Positions 34,754 through 43,636 of a stretch of DNA of 64,000 nt are shown piece by piece. Source of the DNA: CBDANW01 sp965197825 (GTDB lineage Bacteria > Acidobacteriota > Vicinamibacteria > Marinacidobacterales > DATDRI01); assembly GCA_965197825.1 (NCBI GenBank), contig CBDANW010000002.1:1798001-1862000 (forward strand), written 5' to 3'. A program made the translations under genes and the position numbers. Under the pieces are notes generated by a model. It was not told the origin of the DNA, ran no database searches, and saw nothing but the letters and a program-made list of their open reading frames with translations. The number at the start of each line of letters is the position of its first letter. The stretch's first letter is position 1.

Positions 34754-35599
34754 TCACTCCACTTCCGAGCCGAGGAGCTGGCGGTAGAGGAGGCGTGAGG
34801 GTAGCCCGGTCTCCTCGGCAAGAATCTTGACCGCCTCCCGTCGTTTGAGCCCTTGGGCGGTCAGGTCGGAGAAGCGCTTCTGCATCTCCTCCGCCGATAA
34901 TGGCGATAAGGAAGCCGTCGGTCGCCGCTTGGCGCCCGCAATCACGAGAGTGAGCTCACCCCGGGGCGGTTTCTCGCGGACCCATGACGCTAGATCGGAC
35001 AGCGCTCCCGCCCGGTGCTCTTCGTAAACCTTGGTTATTTCGCGGCAAGGAAGGCCTGCCGCGGTCCAAGGCGCTCTGCGAGTTCCTCGAGCAGCGCGGG
35101 AGTCCGCTTTGCGGACTCGAAAAGAATAGCGGTGTGTGTGGTCGAAGCGAGGGACTCGATGGCCTGAACTCGTGCCGAGCCGCGCCGAGGCAGGAAGCCA
35201 TAGAAGCAAAAGCTCGATGTGGGGAGGCCGGAGGCCGAGAGCGCGTCGAGCACGGCGCTCGGTCCCGGGACCGCGCGCACGGAAATTCCCTTCTCCCGAG
35301 CGGCGGCGACCAGGCGATAGCCAGGATCGGACACGCCCGGCGTTCCGGCGTCGCAGACGAGAGCCGATGTCTTCTCCGCTTTCGAGCCGAGACGTGAGTT
35401 GCGGCGCGCGCGATCTCTCGTTGTGCTCGTGGTAGCTAATGGTTCGTGTCTTGATGCCGTGGCGCTCCAGCAGCCGACGCGTGGTGCGAGTGTCTTCGCA
35501 GGCGATGAGGGCGACCGATTGGAGCACTTCTAGCGCGCGCAGAGAGATGTCGCTCAAGTTTCCGATGGGGGTGGCCACGACATAGAGAGTTGCGGGCAT
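34754..35599 (-). pseudogene. rsmI: 16S rRNA 2'-O-ribose methyltransferase RsmI, two frameshifts
   Basis: RsmI methylates C1402 of 16S rRNA. The N-terminus LYVVATPIGNLSDISLRAL and ACEDTRTTRRLLERHGI is intact to about 35366. One extra base there (35364-35365) shifts the frame; the next frame carries the expected block CDAGTPGVSDPGYRLVAA, AVPGPSAVLDALSASGLP and FYGFLPRRGSARVQA. A missing base near 35044-35045 returns to the first frame at REITKVYEEH, and the C-terminal HTH-like end LKRREAVKILAEETGLP is normal. Since the two shifts compensate and every motif survives, a sequencing error or very recent mutation is likely. Start ATG 35599 is chosen over GTG 35602. Confidence 0.82.
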
Positions 35600-35761
35600 C
35601 ACGAGGTGTCCTGAGACGGCCGGACACTAGCATACCCGGCTCGGAGCCTCAACGCGCACGCCCGGAACTCCTTGGCTCACTTTGACATCCCGGGGACCGC
35701 TATGCTAGCCTCCTCGCACATAGGAAGCCAGAAAAGTTTAGTGCACGAGGATTCCCACACC

Positions 35762-36538
35762 ATGACCCGTCCCACCATTTCCGTTTTCTTCCCCGCTTAC
35801 AACGATGCCGGCACGATCGCCAGCATGGTGGTGGCGGCGCGCCTCACCGCCCGCGAGCTGACCGACGACTTCGAGATCGTGGTGGTGAACGACGGAAGCG
35901 GAGATCACACGGAAGCGGTTCTTGCCGAGCTCGCGAGCCTCGTTCCCGAGCTGCGCGTGGAGTCACATCCCACAAACCGCGGTTACGGGGGTGCCCTCCG
36001 GACCGGATTCGCTTCCGCCGGGAAGGACCTCATTTTCTATACCGACGGCGACGCGCAATACGATCCGCGAGAGATGAGAGCGCTCGTGGTGGCGATGAAT
36101 GAGGGCGTCGACGTCGTCAACGGCTACAAGATTGGCCGTTCCGATCCACTTCACCGTATCGTCATCGGAAGGGTCTACCATTGGGCGGTGCGGCTGGCTT
36201 TCGGTCTTCACTTGCGAGATGTCGACTGCGACTTTCGTCTCTTCCGGCGCAGTATCTTCGACCGGGTGGAGCTTACGAAGTCCAGTGGCGTGATTTGCGT
36301 CGAGATGATGAAGAAAGTACAGGACGCGGGTTTTCACATTCGAGAAGTGCCGGTTCACCACTATCATCGCGCCTACTGGAAGAGTCAGTTCTTCAACTTT
36401 CCCCGCGTCATTCGAACGCTATTCGATCTGAGTCGACTCTGGATTGACTTGGTCGTACGCAAAGTCCATCTCAAGCCTCATTCCGTCACCGCCTCGGAGC
36501 GGGAGTCCGACCGGGATCGGCAGAGATTGGTATCGTAG
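35762..36538 (+). CDS. Family 2 glycosyltransferase (DPM1/polyprenyl-phosphate type)
   Basis: A 258-residue GT-A glycosyltransferase. ISVFFPAYNDAGTIASMVVAA (quoted in part: FFPAYNDAGTI) is the family start, VVVNDGSGDHT binds the nucleotide sugar, and YTDGDAQYDP holds the DXD-like metal site (about residues 103-112). The DCDFRLFRRSIFD block and MMKKVQDAGFHIREVPVHH are typical of enzymes that load a sugar onto polyprenyl phosphate. No C-terminal membrane helices follow. The ATG at 35762 is chosen; an upstream start would add 30 residues without homology. It starts a plus-strand set of sugar genes. Confidence 0.8.
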   Translation: MTRPTISVFFPAYNDAGTIASMVVAARLTARELTDDFEIVVVNDGSGDHTEAVLAELASLVPELRVESHPTNRGYGGALRTGFASAGKDLIFYTDGDAQYDPREMRALVVAMNEGVDVVNGYKIGRSDPLHRIVIGRVYHWAVRLAFGLHLRDVDCDFRLFRRSIFDRVELTKSSGVICVEMMKKVQDAGFHIREVPVHHYHRAYWKSQFFNFPRVIRTLFDLSRLWIDLVVRKVHLKPHSVTASERESDRDRQRLVS

Positions 36539-36583
36539 CCGACTCCGAGCCTTCCGCTAAGATAGGTTCTCGGTATAACAGAA

Positions 36584-37588
36584 ATGAACAACCGCTACCG
36601 TGAATTGTTCTCCGGCAAGAGCGTTCTGATCACCGGCGGCCTGGGCTTCATAGGAAGCAATCTGGCGCGACGGTTGCTCGATTTGGATGCAGAGGTATTG
36701 CTGGTCGACTCCCTGATCCCGGACTATGGGGGAAATCTCTACAACGTCAAAGGGCTGGAACCCAAACTCCGGATCAACATCGCGGATGTTCGCGATGTGA
36801 ACGGAATGCAGTACCTCTTGCAGCACCAGGATTTCCTCTTCAACTTTGCCGGTCAGGTCAGCCACATCGACAGTATGCGAGATCCGCAGACCGATCTGGA
36901 GATCAACTGTCGCAGCCAACTCTCGATTCTGGAGGCTTGTCGCAAGGGCAACCCCAACGTACGAATACTCTACGCGAGTACCCGCCAGATTTACGGCCGC
37001 GCTGTCAAGCTGCCCGCCGACGAGAGCCATCCCGTACGCCCGACCGATGTCAACGGCGTGAACAAGGCGGGAGGGGAGATGTATCACCGCTTGTACCATC
37101 AGGTCTACGGACTGCGCACGACATCACTGCGATTGACGAACACCTACGGTCCACGGCAGCTCGTCAAGCACAACCGTCAGGGCTTCGCGAGTTGGTTCAT
37201 CCGTCAGGCGGTGCAAAAAGAGGAGATTCTGATCTTCGGCGACGGAAGCCAGAAGAGAGACTTCAACTACGTCGACGATGTGATCGATGCCTTCTTGAAG
37301 GCGGCCATCTCGGAGAAGGCGGTAGGCGAAGTCTACAATCTTGGGGCCAGCCCGCCTGTTACTGTCCTTGCGTTTGCGGAGACGTTGCTCGACGTGGCGG
37401 ATGGGGGGAGCGGCTTCAAGATAGTTCCCTTTCCCGACGAACGCAAGCGGATCGACATCGGTGACTTCTACAACGACTACGACAAGATCCAGAAGGAGCT
37501 TGAGTGGGAGCCGCAGGTAAGCCTTCACGAGGGTCTGTCTCGAACCGTGGACTACTACCGACGCAACATCGATCACTACCTTGACTAA
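36584..37588 (+). CDS. NAD-dependent epimerase/dehydratase (extended SDR)
   Basis: A 334-residue extended SDR that acts on a nucleotide sugar. The NAD(P) motif is ITGGLGFIGSNLARR (about 17-31). The catalytic serine/threonine strand reads YASTRQIYG. Where most members have YxxxK, this one reads NGVNK, so the tyrosine is replaced by Asn while the lysine remains; this looks like a distinct subfamily (RQIYG, VNGVNKAGGE, NTYGPRQL, KRDFNYVDDV). The product could be a UDP- or CDP-sugar epimerase. It lies between a glycosyltransferase and a DegT aminotransferase. Confidence 0.82.
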   Translation: MNNRYRELFSGKSVLITGGLGFIGSNLARRLLDLDAEVLLVDSLIPDYGGNLYNVKGLEPKLRINIADVRDVNGMQYLLQHQDFLFNFAGQVSHIDSMRDPQTDLEINCRSQLSILEACRKGNPNVRILYASTRQIYGRAVKLPADESHPVRPTDVNGVNKAGGEMYHRLYHQVYGLRTTSLRLTNTYGPRQLVKHNRQGFASWFIRQAVQKEEILIFGDGSQKRDFNYVDDVIDAFLKAAISEKAVGEVYNLGASPPVTVLAFAETLLDVADGGSGFKIVPFPDERKRIDIGDFYNDYDKIQKELEWEPQVSLHEGLSRTVDYYRRNIDHYLD

Positions 37589-37812
37589 GGGCCCGGGCAA
37601 GAATAACTACCGATTCTTGGACGCCGATGCATCCCGTCTGGCTGCGTTGCTCGCCGCCTTCCGCAGCGAGCCTGTCGAGCGGAGGGCTAGGCGGCGTCAG
37701 CGGCCGAACTGGAAGAATGCCCATATATCCAGATATTATTCACTTCTCGCGCCTTGCCAGACGGGCGCCTCGACGCCCAAGAATGGGCATTTATTCTTGC
37801 CTGGACCCTAAG
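37589..37812. repeat. Inverted-repeat element of about 200 bp
   Basis: The gap between the epimerase and aminotransferase genes contains two outer arms of about 45 bp that are imperfect inverted repeats: GGCAAGAATAA (37593-37603) with its complement near 37793, and the blocks ATTCTTGG, CCCGTCTGGC found in the left arm and complementary in the right (GCCAGACGGG at 37757 onwards, CCAAGAAT). No open frame of note lies between them. It resembles a MITE-like or REP-like element; copies elsewhere in the window were not found. Confidence 0.5.
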
Positions 37813-38922
37813 GTGGCTGACCAAGCCGTACCCTTCGTCGACCTCTCCGCCCAACACGAGAGCATGGCCGCGGAGATCCGGGACGCGGTGACGCGGGTGA
37901 TACAAAGCGGCTGGTTCATTCTGGGTTCCGAGGTCGAAGCCTTCGAGCGAGAGTTCACGTCCGTAGCGGGTACGGCCCATGCCGTCGGCGTCGCTTCCGG
38001 AACCGATGCCCTCACACTTTCTCTTTGGGCGCTGGGCGTTCGTCCTGGGGACGAGGTGATCACCACCCCGATGACCGCGACGTTTACCGCGCTCGCGATC
38101 AGTCGAACCGGAGCGCGACCGGTCTTCGCCGACGTGGACCGTGAAACCTTGGCGCTGTCGCCGCAGTCCGTCGCGGAGAAGATCAACTCTCGCACCAAGG
38201 CACTTCTTCCAGTACATCTCTACGGCAATCCGTGTGATATGCCGTCGCTCTTGGAGATCGCCCACAAGAAAGGCATCGTGGTCGTCGAGGACGCCTGCCA
38301 GGCGCACGGCGCCGCGCTCGGAGAGCGTCCGGTCGGGGGCTGGGGTGAGGCGGGCTGCTTCAGTTTCTACCCGACGAAGAACCTGGGTGCTCTTGGGGAC
38401 GGAGGCATGATCGCGACAAACGACTCGGAGCTGGCGAGCCGTCTCCGACGGCTGAGAAACGGTGGCCGAGAGAGCCGCTACCTGCATCGGGAAGTGGGTT
38501 TCAACAGCCGCCTGGACGAGATGCAGGCGGCGGTACTGCGCGCCAAGCTGCGGCACCTTTCGACTTGGACCGAGCGTCGGCGCGTTCTCGTGTCGCTTTA
38601 CCGCCAGCTCCTTACGAAGGCTCCCCTGGAATGGGTGGAGTCCCTGCCGGCAGCGAAACCGGCCTGTCACTTGCTCGTCGCACGAGCACCGGAGCGGGAT
38701 CGATTGCAGGAGGCCTTGAAGGAGGCCGGGGTGCAAACGCTCATTCACTATCCGGTCCCGGGACATCTCCAGCCGGCGTATCAAGGCTTGGGACAACCGG
38801 GGGGATCCTGCCCGGAGGCGGAGCGAGCCGCCGGAGAGATCCTTTCCTTACCTCTGTATCCAGAGCTCCGCGAGGAGCAGGTCGAGCGCGTGGTGCGGGC
38901 CATCCTCGAGTTCTATCAATAG
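37813..38922 (+). CDS. DegT/DnrJ/EryC1 family sugar aminotransferase
   Basis: PLP-dependent aminotransferase (369 residues from GTG 37813). Family features: AVPFVDLSAQHESM start, SGTDALTLSLWALG, ITTPMTATFTALAI, the PLP-anchoring VEDACQAHGA, and the catalytic lysine in FSFYPTKNLGALGDGG. It transfers an amino group to a 3- or 4-keto nucleotide sugar. The start lies just after the inverted-repeat element; an ATG at 37783 inside the element is possible. It follows the epimerase, which would supply a keto sugar. Confidence 0.85.
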   Translation: MADQAVPFVDLSAQHESMAAEIRDAVTRVIQSGWFILGSEVEAFEREFTSVAGTAHAVGVASGTDALTLSLWALGVRPGDEVITTPMTATFTALAISRTGARPVFADVDRETLALSPQSVAEKINSRTKALLPVHLYGNPCDMPSLLEIAHKKGIVVVEDACQAHGAALGERPVGGWGEAGCFSFYPTKNLGALGDGGMIATNDSELASRLRRLRNGGRESRYLHREVGFNSRLDEMQAAVLRAKLRHLSTWTERRRVLVSLYRQLLTKAPLEWVESLPAAKPACHLLVARAPERDRLQEALKEAGVQTLIHYPVPGHLQPAYQGLGQPGGSCPEAERAAGEILSLPLYPELREEQVERVVRAILEFYQ

Positions 38923-38946
38923 GGGGCTATAGCAGTCGGTCGCCGG

Positions 38947-40045
38947 ATGGTGCGCAAACGGAAACGAATCGGCATTTTGACCGGGGGGGAGACTGCGCCG
39001 GGTTGAACGCGGTGATCCGCGCCGTTTTCCGGACCGCCTACAACTTGGGCTGGGAAGTGCTGGGCATCGAAGAAAGCTTCGGCGGACTACTCGACACGAA
39101 GAAGACGAAGCTTCTGAGATCCAGGGACGTTCGGGGGATCCTTCACACCGGCGGGACGATACTCGGCGCGAGCAATCGTGGTCACCCCTTCCGGTTTCCG
39201 GTGAAAACCCCGTCGGGTATCACCTACCAGGACCGCTCCAATGAGGTGATCAGAAACTTCCGTTCCCTGAAGCTCGACGGGCTGGTGGTGGTGGGTGGTG
39301 ACGGGACGCTCGCCCTCGCGCTCTATCGTAAGGGGCTTCCCATCGTCGGTGTCCCCAAGACCATCGATAACGATCTCTCGGGCACGGTCGTGACGTTTGG
39401 TTTCGATACCGCGGTCAGCGTGGCCACCGAAGCACTGGACCGCCTGCATCGACTGCTTCCAGCCATCGGCGTGTCATGGTACTGGAGGTCATGGGACGCA
39501 ACGTTGGTTGGATCGCTTTCCACGCGGGAGTGGCTGGAGGGGCCGACGTGATCTTGATACCGGAAATTCCCTTTGAAATCGAAACCGTCGTAGAAAAGAT
39601 CCGCGAACGTAACCGGCGGGGACGCAACTTTAGCATCGTCGTCGTCGCGGAGGGGGCCACACCTGCGGGTGGCATGAAGGTCTTTAGAGAGAAGAGAGAT
39701 GAAGGATACGAGGGTAGACTGGGCGGCATCGGGGAGCGTGTTGCGGAGCAGATTCAACAACGCACCAAACAGGAGTGCCGCGCCCTCGTCCTGGGACACG
39801 TTCAGCGGGGAGGGCAACCCACGAATTTCGACCGACTTCTCGGGACGCGATTCGGATCGGCGGCGGTGCGCCTGGCTCTGGAAGGTAGTTGGGGTCAGAT
39901 GGTGGCATTGGCTCCCCCCACCATTGTTTCCATCCCGCTGGAGAAAGCCGTCTCGAAGTTGAAGCGCGTGCCAAAGCAATCCGATATTCTCCGCGCCGCC
40001 CGAGATCTAGGAGTCACGTTCGGGGAGCCGGTCCGCGAAGTCTAA
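38947..40045 (+). pseudogene. pfkA: 6-phosphofructokinase, two frameshifts
   Basis: Phosphofructokinase phosphorylates fructose-6-phosphate in glycolysis. The start is MVRKRKRIGILTGG; the G run at 38983-38989 has seven G where eight are needed, so the next residues GDCAGLNAVIRAVFRTAYN are in another frame. The central part has VVVGGDGTLALAL (ATP-type GGDGT) and GVPKTIDNDLSGT. A single base is missing at 39449-39450, after which MVLEVMGRNVGWIAFHAG, GGADVILIPE and LVLGHVQRGGQPTNFDRLL follow. With two corrected bases the protein is about 366 residues and complete. The two deletions are not compensating. Either the gene is recently dead or the sequence has errors. Confidence 0.82.
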
Positions 40046-40478
40046 GAAGGTCAGGTTGGGGCAGAGGACAGCCTCTAGTGGACCGTGGAGGGTTTCGAGC
40101 CAATGCTGCCCAGTGGTCCTGCTTCCCGCAAGGATAAAAAATCCTCGGCGTCAGAACGCTAAGGGGACGTGTCATTTCGGAGTCACCAGCATCCTGACTA
40201 CAATCGAGGCTCACTAAATGCAGCTCGCGGGTGTCTCAAAGTGGTTGACACGCTCCGGGCTGAGTAGGAGGTGGAGTCTCGTGAAAGTCGGTCTCGCTCT
40301 TGGAGATGCTCGATCACGGCGACGCCCTCGACTACGCCAGAACGCCGCAGAAGAAGTGACCAGCGCTGCAGTGGATCGGACGTGACGGTCGGTTGCCCTT
40401 TTTCCCGAGGAACCCAGAGAGTAACTCCTCGCCGTGCCCCACTGGAGCGGGTTGGAACGTCGCGATTCGGAGGAGAAG
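40046..40478. other. Gap between pfkA and IS66 remnant, no gene seen
   Basis: No convincing coding frame. A small hairpin AGGAT-AAAAA-ATCCT (40131-40145) follows pfkA but is weak as a terminator. The part near 40250-40478 probably contains the end of the IS66 element, but no terminal repeat could be paired. Confidence 0.5.
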
Positions 40479-41873
40479 CTACGCAGCGGAGTTGTCGCGT
40501 AGGGCGTCGGGGAGTAACACGGTTCCTGGCTGGTTGATGGCGGCGTAGGCCGCTTCGAGCATGTAGGCCCTGGGGTCGACGTTCTGAAGCTTCGCGGTCT
40601 CGCACAGGGTGTAAAACAGCGCTGCGACGTCGGTTCCGCGTTTCGTTCGACTGCCGTAGTGATTTTTGCGACCGACGACAGGTTCCCTCAGGGCGCGCTC
40701 GGCGTGATTGTTGTCAAGCCAGACGAGAGGGTTTTCGGCGAACAGCGTGAGTGTCTCCCATCTCTCCAGCATGTAGCGGACCGCCTTGCCGAAGTCGCTT
40801 CGCGGCAATCTTCTTTGGCTCTCGCCCCATTGCCGAATCGCTTTCAAGATCCGCTGCGAACGTTGCTTGCGTAAACGAAGTCTCAGTTTCTGAGCTTTTT
40901 CATCGCCGGGAAACGGACCCGGGACCTCGCGTTCGACTTCGTACAGCTCTCCGATCAAACGAAGCACTTCGGAGCAAGCTTGCGGGTAGTGCTCGCTGGC
41001 TTCGTCGAACTTTCTTTTCACGTGCGCCCAGCAGTGGGCGAGACGAAACTGTGGACCGGCACGAGCCGCGTAGCCGTCTGGACCGGCACGAGCTAGCACC
41101 TCGTACACCGCGTAGCCGTCCACAACCACGATGCCGGAGTAGGTCCCCAGCACCTTTTGGCCATCTTCCGTCGATTTCGTCGGCAGCATTCGGTAGTACG
41201 CGATGTCCGGACTCGAAACGCCCCACACCGTGCCCGCCGACTTCTTCATCGAGCCCATCAGAGGCCACCGCGTTTCGTCGGCGTGGATGACGGGTGACTC
41301 CAAAACCTTCTCTCCCAGAGCGTCGTACACCGGATTCAGATGACGTGCCAGTACGTTCAGCTGGTCCCACAGCGTCTGGCTGTCGATATCTAGCCCTTCG
41401 CGGCGCATCATCCGAACCTGGCGCTCGAGAGGCATATGGTCCAGGTACTTGCTGATGGCCACTTCGGTCGCGAACTCCACCGAGTAGCGGCCTCCGGGCT
41501 GAAGCTTCGTCGCCGCCGGTGCGGTGACGACGTTCGCGTTACATCGGCAGCGGTACTTTTTCCGCAAATGCCGTTCGATGACGAAGCTCCGCTTCACCAC
41601 CGTCACCACTTCCGATTCCTCGTATTGACCCGCCATCTCGCCCAGCTCGCCGTCGCACACCGAGCACTTTTTCTCTGTCTCGGCGAGTTCGATTACTTTG
41701 TCGACCACGGGAAGATGAGGCTGTTCGCGCGGGCCGTGCCCTTTCTTCTTGTTCTTTTTAGCCTTCGTTTTCTTCCGGGTCCGCTTTTCGTCGATGCGGA
41801 AAATGCTCTCTCGCTTTTCCTGTAGTTGCTTGAGAACCGACGTCGCTTGGACCGACCGATGCTCAGACCCGTT
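40479..41873 (-). pseudogene. tnpC: IS66-family transposase (TnpC), N-terminally truncated
   Basis: The reading frame is open from a TAA upstream of 41873, but no start codon occurs before GTG 41708, and the N-terminal leucine-zipper/HTH part of TnpC is missing. Readable: the basic leader GHGPREQPHLPVV, zinc-binding CSVCDGELGEM and CRCNANVV, the DDE core with SPVIHADETRWPLMG, IVVVDGYAVYE and DNNHAERALREPVVGRKN, and HCWAHVKRKF. An in-frame 27-bp tandem duplication (GGACCGGCACGAG at 41053 and 41080) inserts about nine residues (ARAGPDGYA) beside the second catalytic Asp. Without the accessory genes and N-terminus it is probably inactive. Confidence 0.85.
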
Positions 41874-41992
41874 TTACCCGCTTCTGCTCGCCCCTCTTCG
41901 AGAGAGACACGCGTCGTTGCGATCAGAGTCCTCTCCGAACAGCTTGCATCAGAGTGCCCGGAAAGTCTCTACTGGGCCCCCGGAGGCCAATC

Positions 41993-43297
41993 GTGAATTT
42001 CTCCACCCGATTCTTTACGTTCGCTTGGATCGTTTTTCTAGGCTCTGCTAATCTGGCCTTGGCGCAGAGCGATCCGCTATATATCCAGTTCAGCCCCGCC
42101 GCGGTCAAGGGGGCGCTCTACGTGCCCGAAACCAGACCGTCTCCGCACGTCGCCGTATTGCTGACGCACCGCACGTCGAACTTCCTTTCGCACCTCGCCA
42201 CGCGCGAGCTGTCCCGGCGCGGATTCCTGGTGCTCGCGATGAATCCGCGCTCGGACAACAACGAGGCTGCCGTGGATTTCGAGCGCAACGCCCTCGACAT
42301 CCGAAGCGGGATTGAGTTTCTTCGCGAGCAACCGGGGATCAGCAAGGTCATCTTGTTCGGACACAGCGGCGGTGGCCCAGCGACGAGTTTTTATCAGGCG
42401 GTGGCGGAGCAAGGTCCGTCGTATTGCCAGGGAACCCATAAGCTCATCGAATGCACTGCCGATCTCGCGGGCCTACCCAGCGCTGACGGATTGATCCTGA
42501 TGGACGCGCATCCGGGCATCTCGGTCAACGCCTTACGCAGCATCAACCCGGCGGTGCTGGACGACAACGATCCCGGTAGCATCGACCCCGCACTTGATCC
42601 CTTCAATTCGGAGAACGGCTACGATCCGAATGGGAATTCGAGCTACTCGGAAGAGTTCAAGCAAAGATATTTCGAGGCCCAGGCCGTTCGCATGAACCGT
42701 CTGATCGACATCGCACTCGAAAGACTGCAGCGCATGAAAAACGCCCAGGCTCCCTATCCGGACGATGACATCTTCCTAGTTGTACGCGGCACTGGCGCTC
42801 GGCTCATGCAGCTCGATACCAGCGTCCACCACAGCACACTAAAGCCTCAGAAGCTGCTGACGAATGACGGCACCATTGTGACGCTGATCGTGGAAAGCGT
42901 CCGCGGGCCCGCCCGGAGACTGGCCGAGGTCAACGCGAGCTTCGCCGGCGGTACGCGCCTGCTCACCGTTCGCTCATTCCTCAGCGCCAATGCCATCCGC
43001 GCGACCAATTCCGTTGACGAAATTGACTGGTGTTCGAGCAACAATTCGACGCCGTGCGCGCTCCGGAATGTCACCGTTCCACTGCTCATCACCGCCATGG
43101 GTGCCCATTATTTCATCCGGGACAATGAGATCCACTTCGAGATGGCGGCCAGCGAGGACAAGGACTACGTTGTCGTAGAAGGTGCCACCCACGGCGCCAG
43201 ACCTTGCACTGCGTGCGAGACCACGCCCGGCCAATACTCGAACTCAGTGAAGAATTTCTTCGAGTATGTCGCCGGGTGGATCAACGCTCGTTATTAG
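41993..43297 (+). CDS. Secreted alpha/beta hydrolase
   Basis: A 434-residue protein. GTG 41993 is preceded by GGAGG at good spacing and gives a clear signal peptide (FFTFAWIVFLGSANLALAQ). The alpha/beta hydrolase nucleophile elbow is GHSGGG (Ser about 125) in VILFGHSGGGPATSF; an acidic residue and a late His (EGATHGARPCTAC, about 405) complete a triad in the usual order. Two cysteine pairs occur late in the chain, which fits a periplasmic or secreted enzyme. The substrate cannot be told. It sits beside the IS66 remnant; codon use looks less GC-rich than neighbours, so acquisition is possible. Confidence 0.7.
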   Translation: MNFSTRFFTFAWIVFLGSANLALAQSDPLYIQFSPAAVKGALYVPETRPSPHVAVLLTHRTSNFLSHLATRELSRRGFLVLAMNPRSDNNEAAVDFERNALDIRSGIEFLREQPGISKVILFGHSGGGPATSFYQAVAEQGPSYCQGTHKLIECTADLAGLPSADGLILMDAHPGISVNALRSINPAVLDDNDPGSIDPALDPFNSENGYDPNGNSSYSEEFKQRYFEAQAVRMNRLIDIALERLQRMKNAQAPYPDDDIFLVVRGTGARLMQLDTSVHHSTLKPQKLLTNDGTIVTLIVESVRGPARRLAEVNASFAGGTRLLTVRSFLSANAIRATNSVDEIDWCSSNNSTPCALRNVTVPLLITAMGAHYFIRDNEIHFEMAASEDKDYVVVEGATHGARPCTACETTPGQYSNSVKNFFEYVAGWINARY

Positions 43298-43315
43298 CGC
43301 GTCTCTGCGACGCGC
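43297..43315 (+). terminator. Hairpin after the hydrolase gene
   Basis: GCGCGTC and GACGCGC pair across a 5-nt loop starting at the last base of the stop codon. No T-run follows, so termination is weakly supported. Confidence 0.3.
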
Positions 43316-43636
43316 CGGTGCGGGCTGCATCGACTCAACTGAAATGAGCGGCAGGAAGTGGGCGTTCTGATGCGGTCGCGGCACGGCTGGACAGCCTGAA
43401 TTGAACGGCTCAAGTCCTTCAGAACTAGTCTCGGCGTCTGGCTAGGTCAAGTTCGGCACGCCGGTCAATGACGCCGGACTACTCGTTTCCGGAACGAGTA
43501 ACCTTTCTACACACTCCGGCGCCGGGTCAAGCGGTCGGTCGTGGAGCTTCTCGCTCCGGCACGTTACAAGTATCAGGCTGGCGGTTTACTAATGGTGCGG
43601 CTGCCCGGCAGCACGACGGGATCAGTACTGGGTCCC
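43316..43636. other. Gap between hydrolase and sulfatase-like gene
   Basis: Both flanking genes end here (convergent). No open frame is credible. A symmetric sequence ACTCGTT-TCCGG-AACGAGT (43481-43499) could be a bidirectional terminator or operator. Confidence 0.4.

Noticed and set aside
40079..40090. TAGTGGACC after pfkA as an IS630 end
   Set aside because: Only nine bases agree with the IS630 terminal repeat and no partner repeat or TA duplication is found.
40198..40605. Arg-rich 135-codon frame beside the IS66 remnant
   Set aside because: No start context or homology; it overlaps the end of the transposase in another frame.
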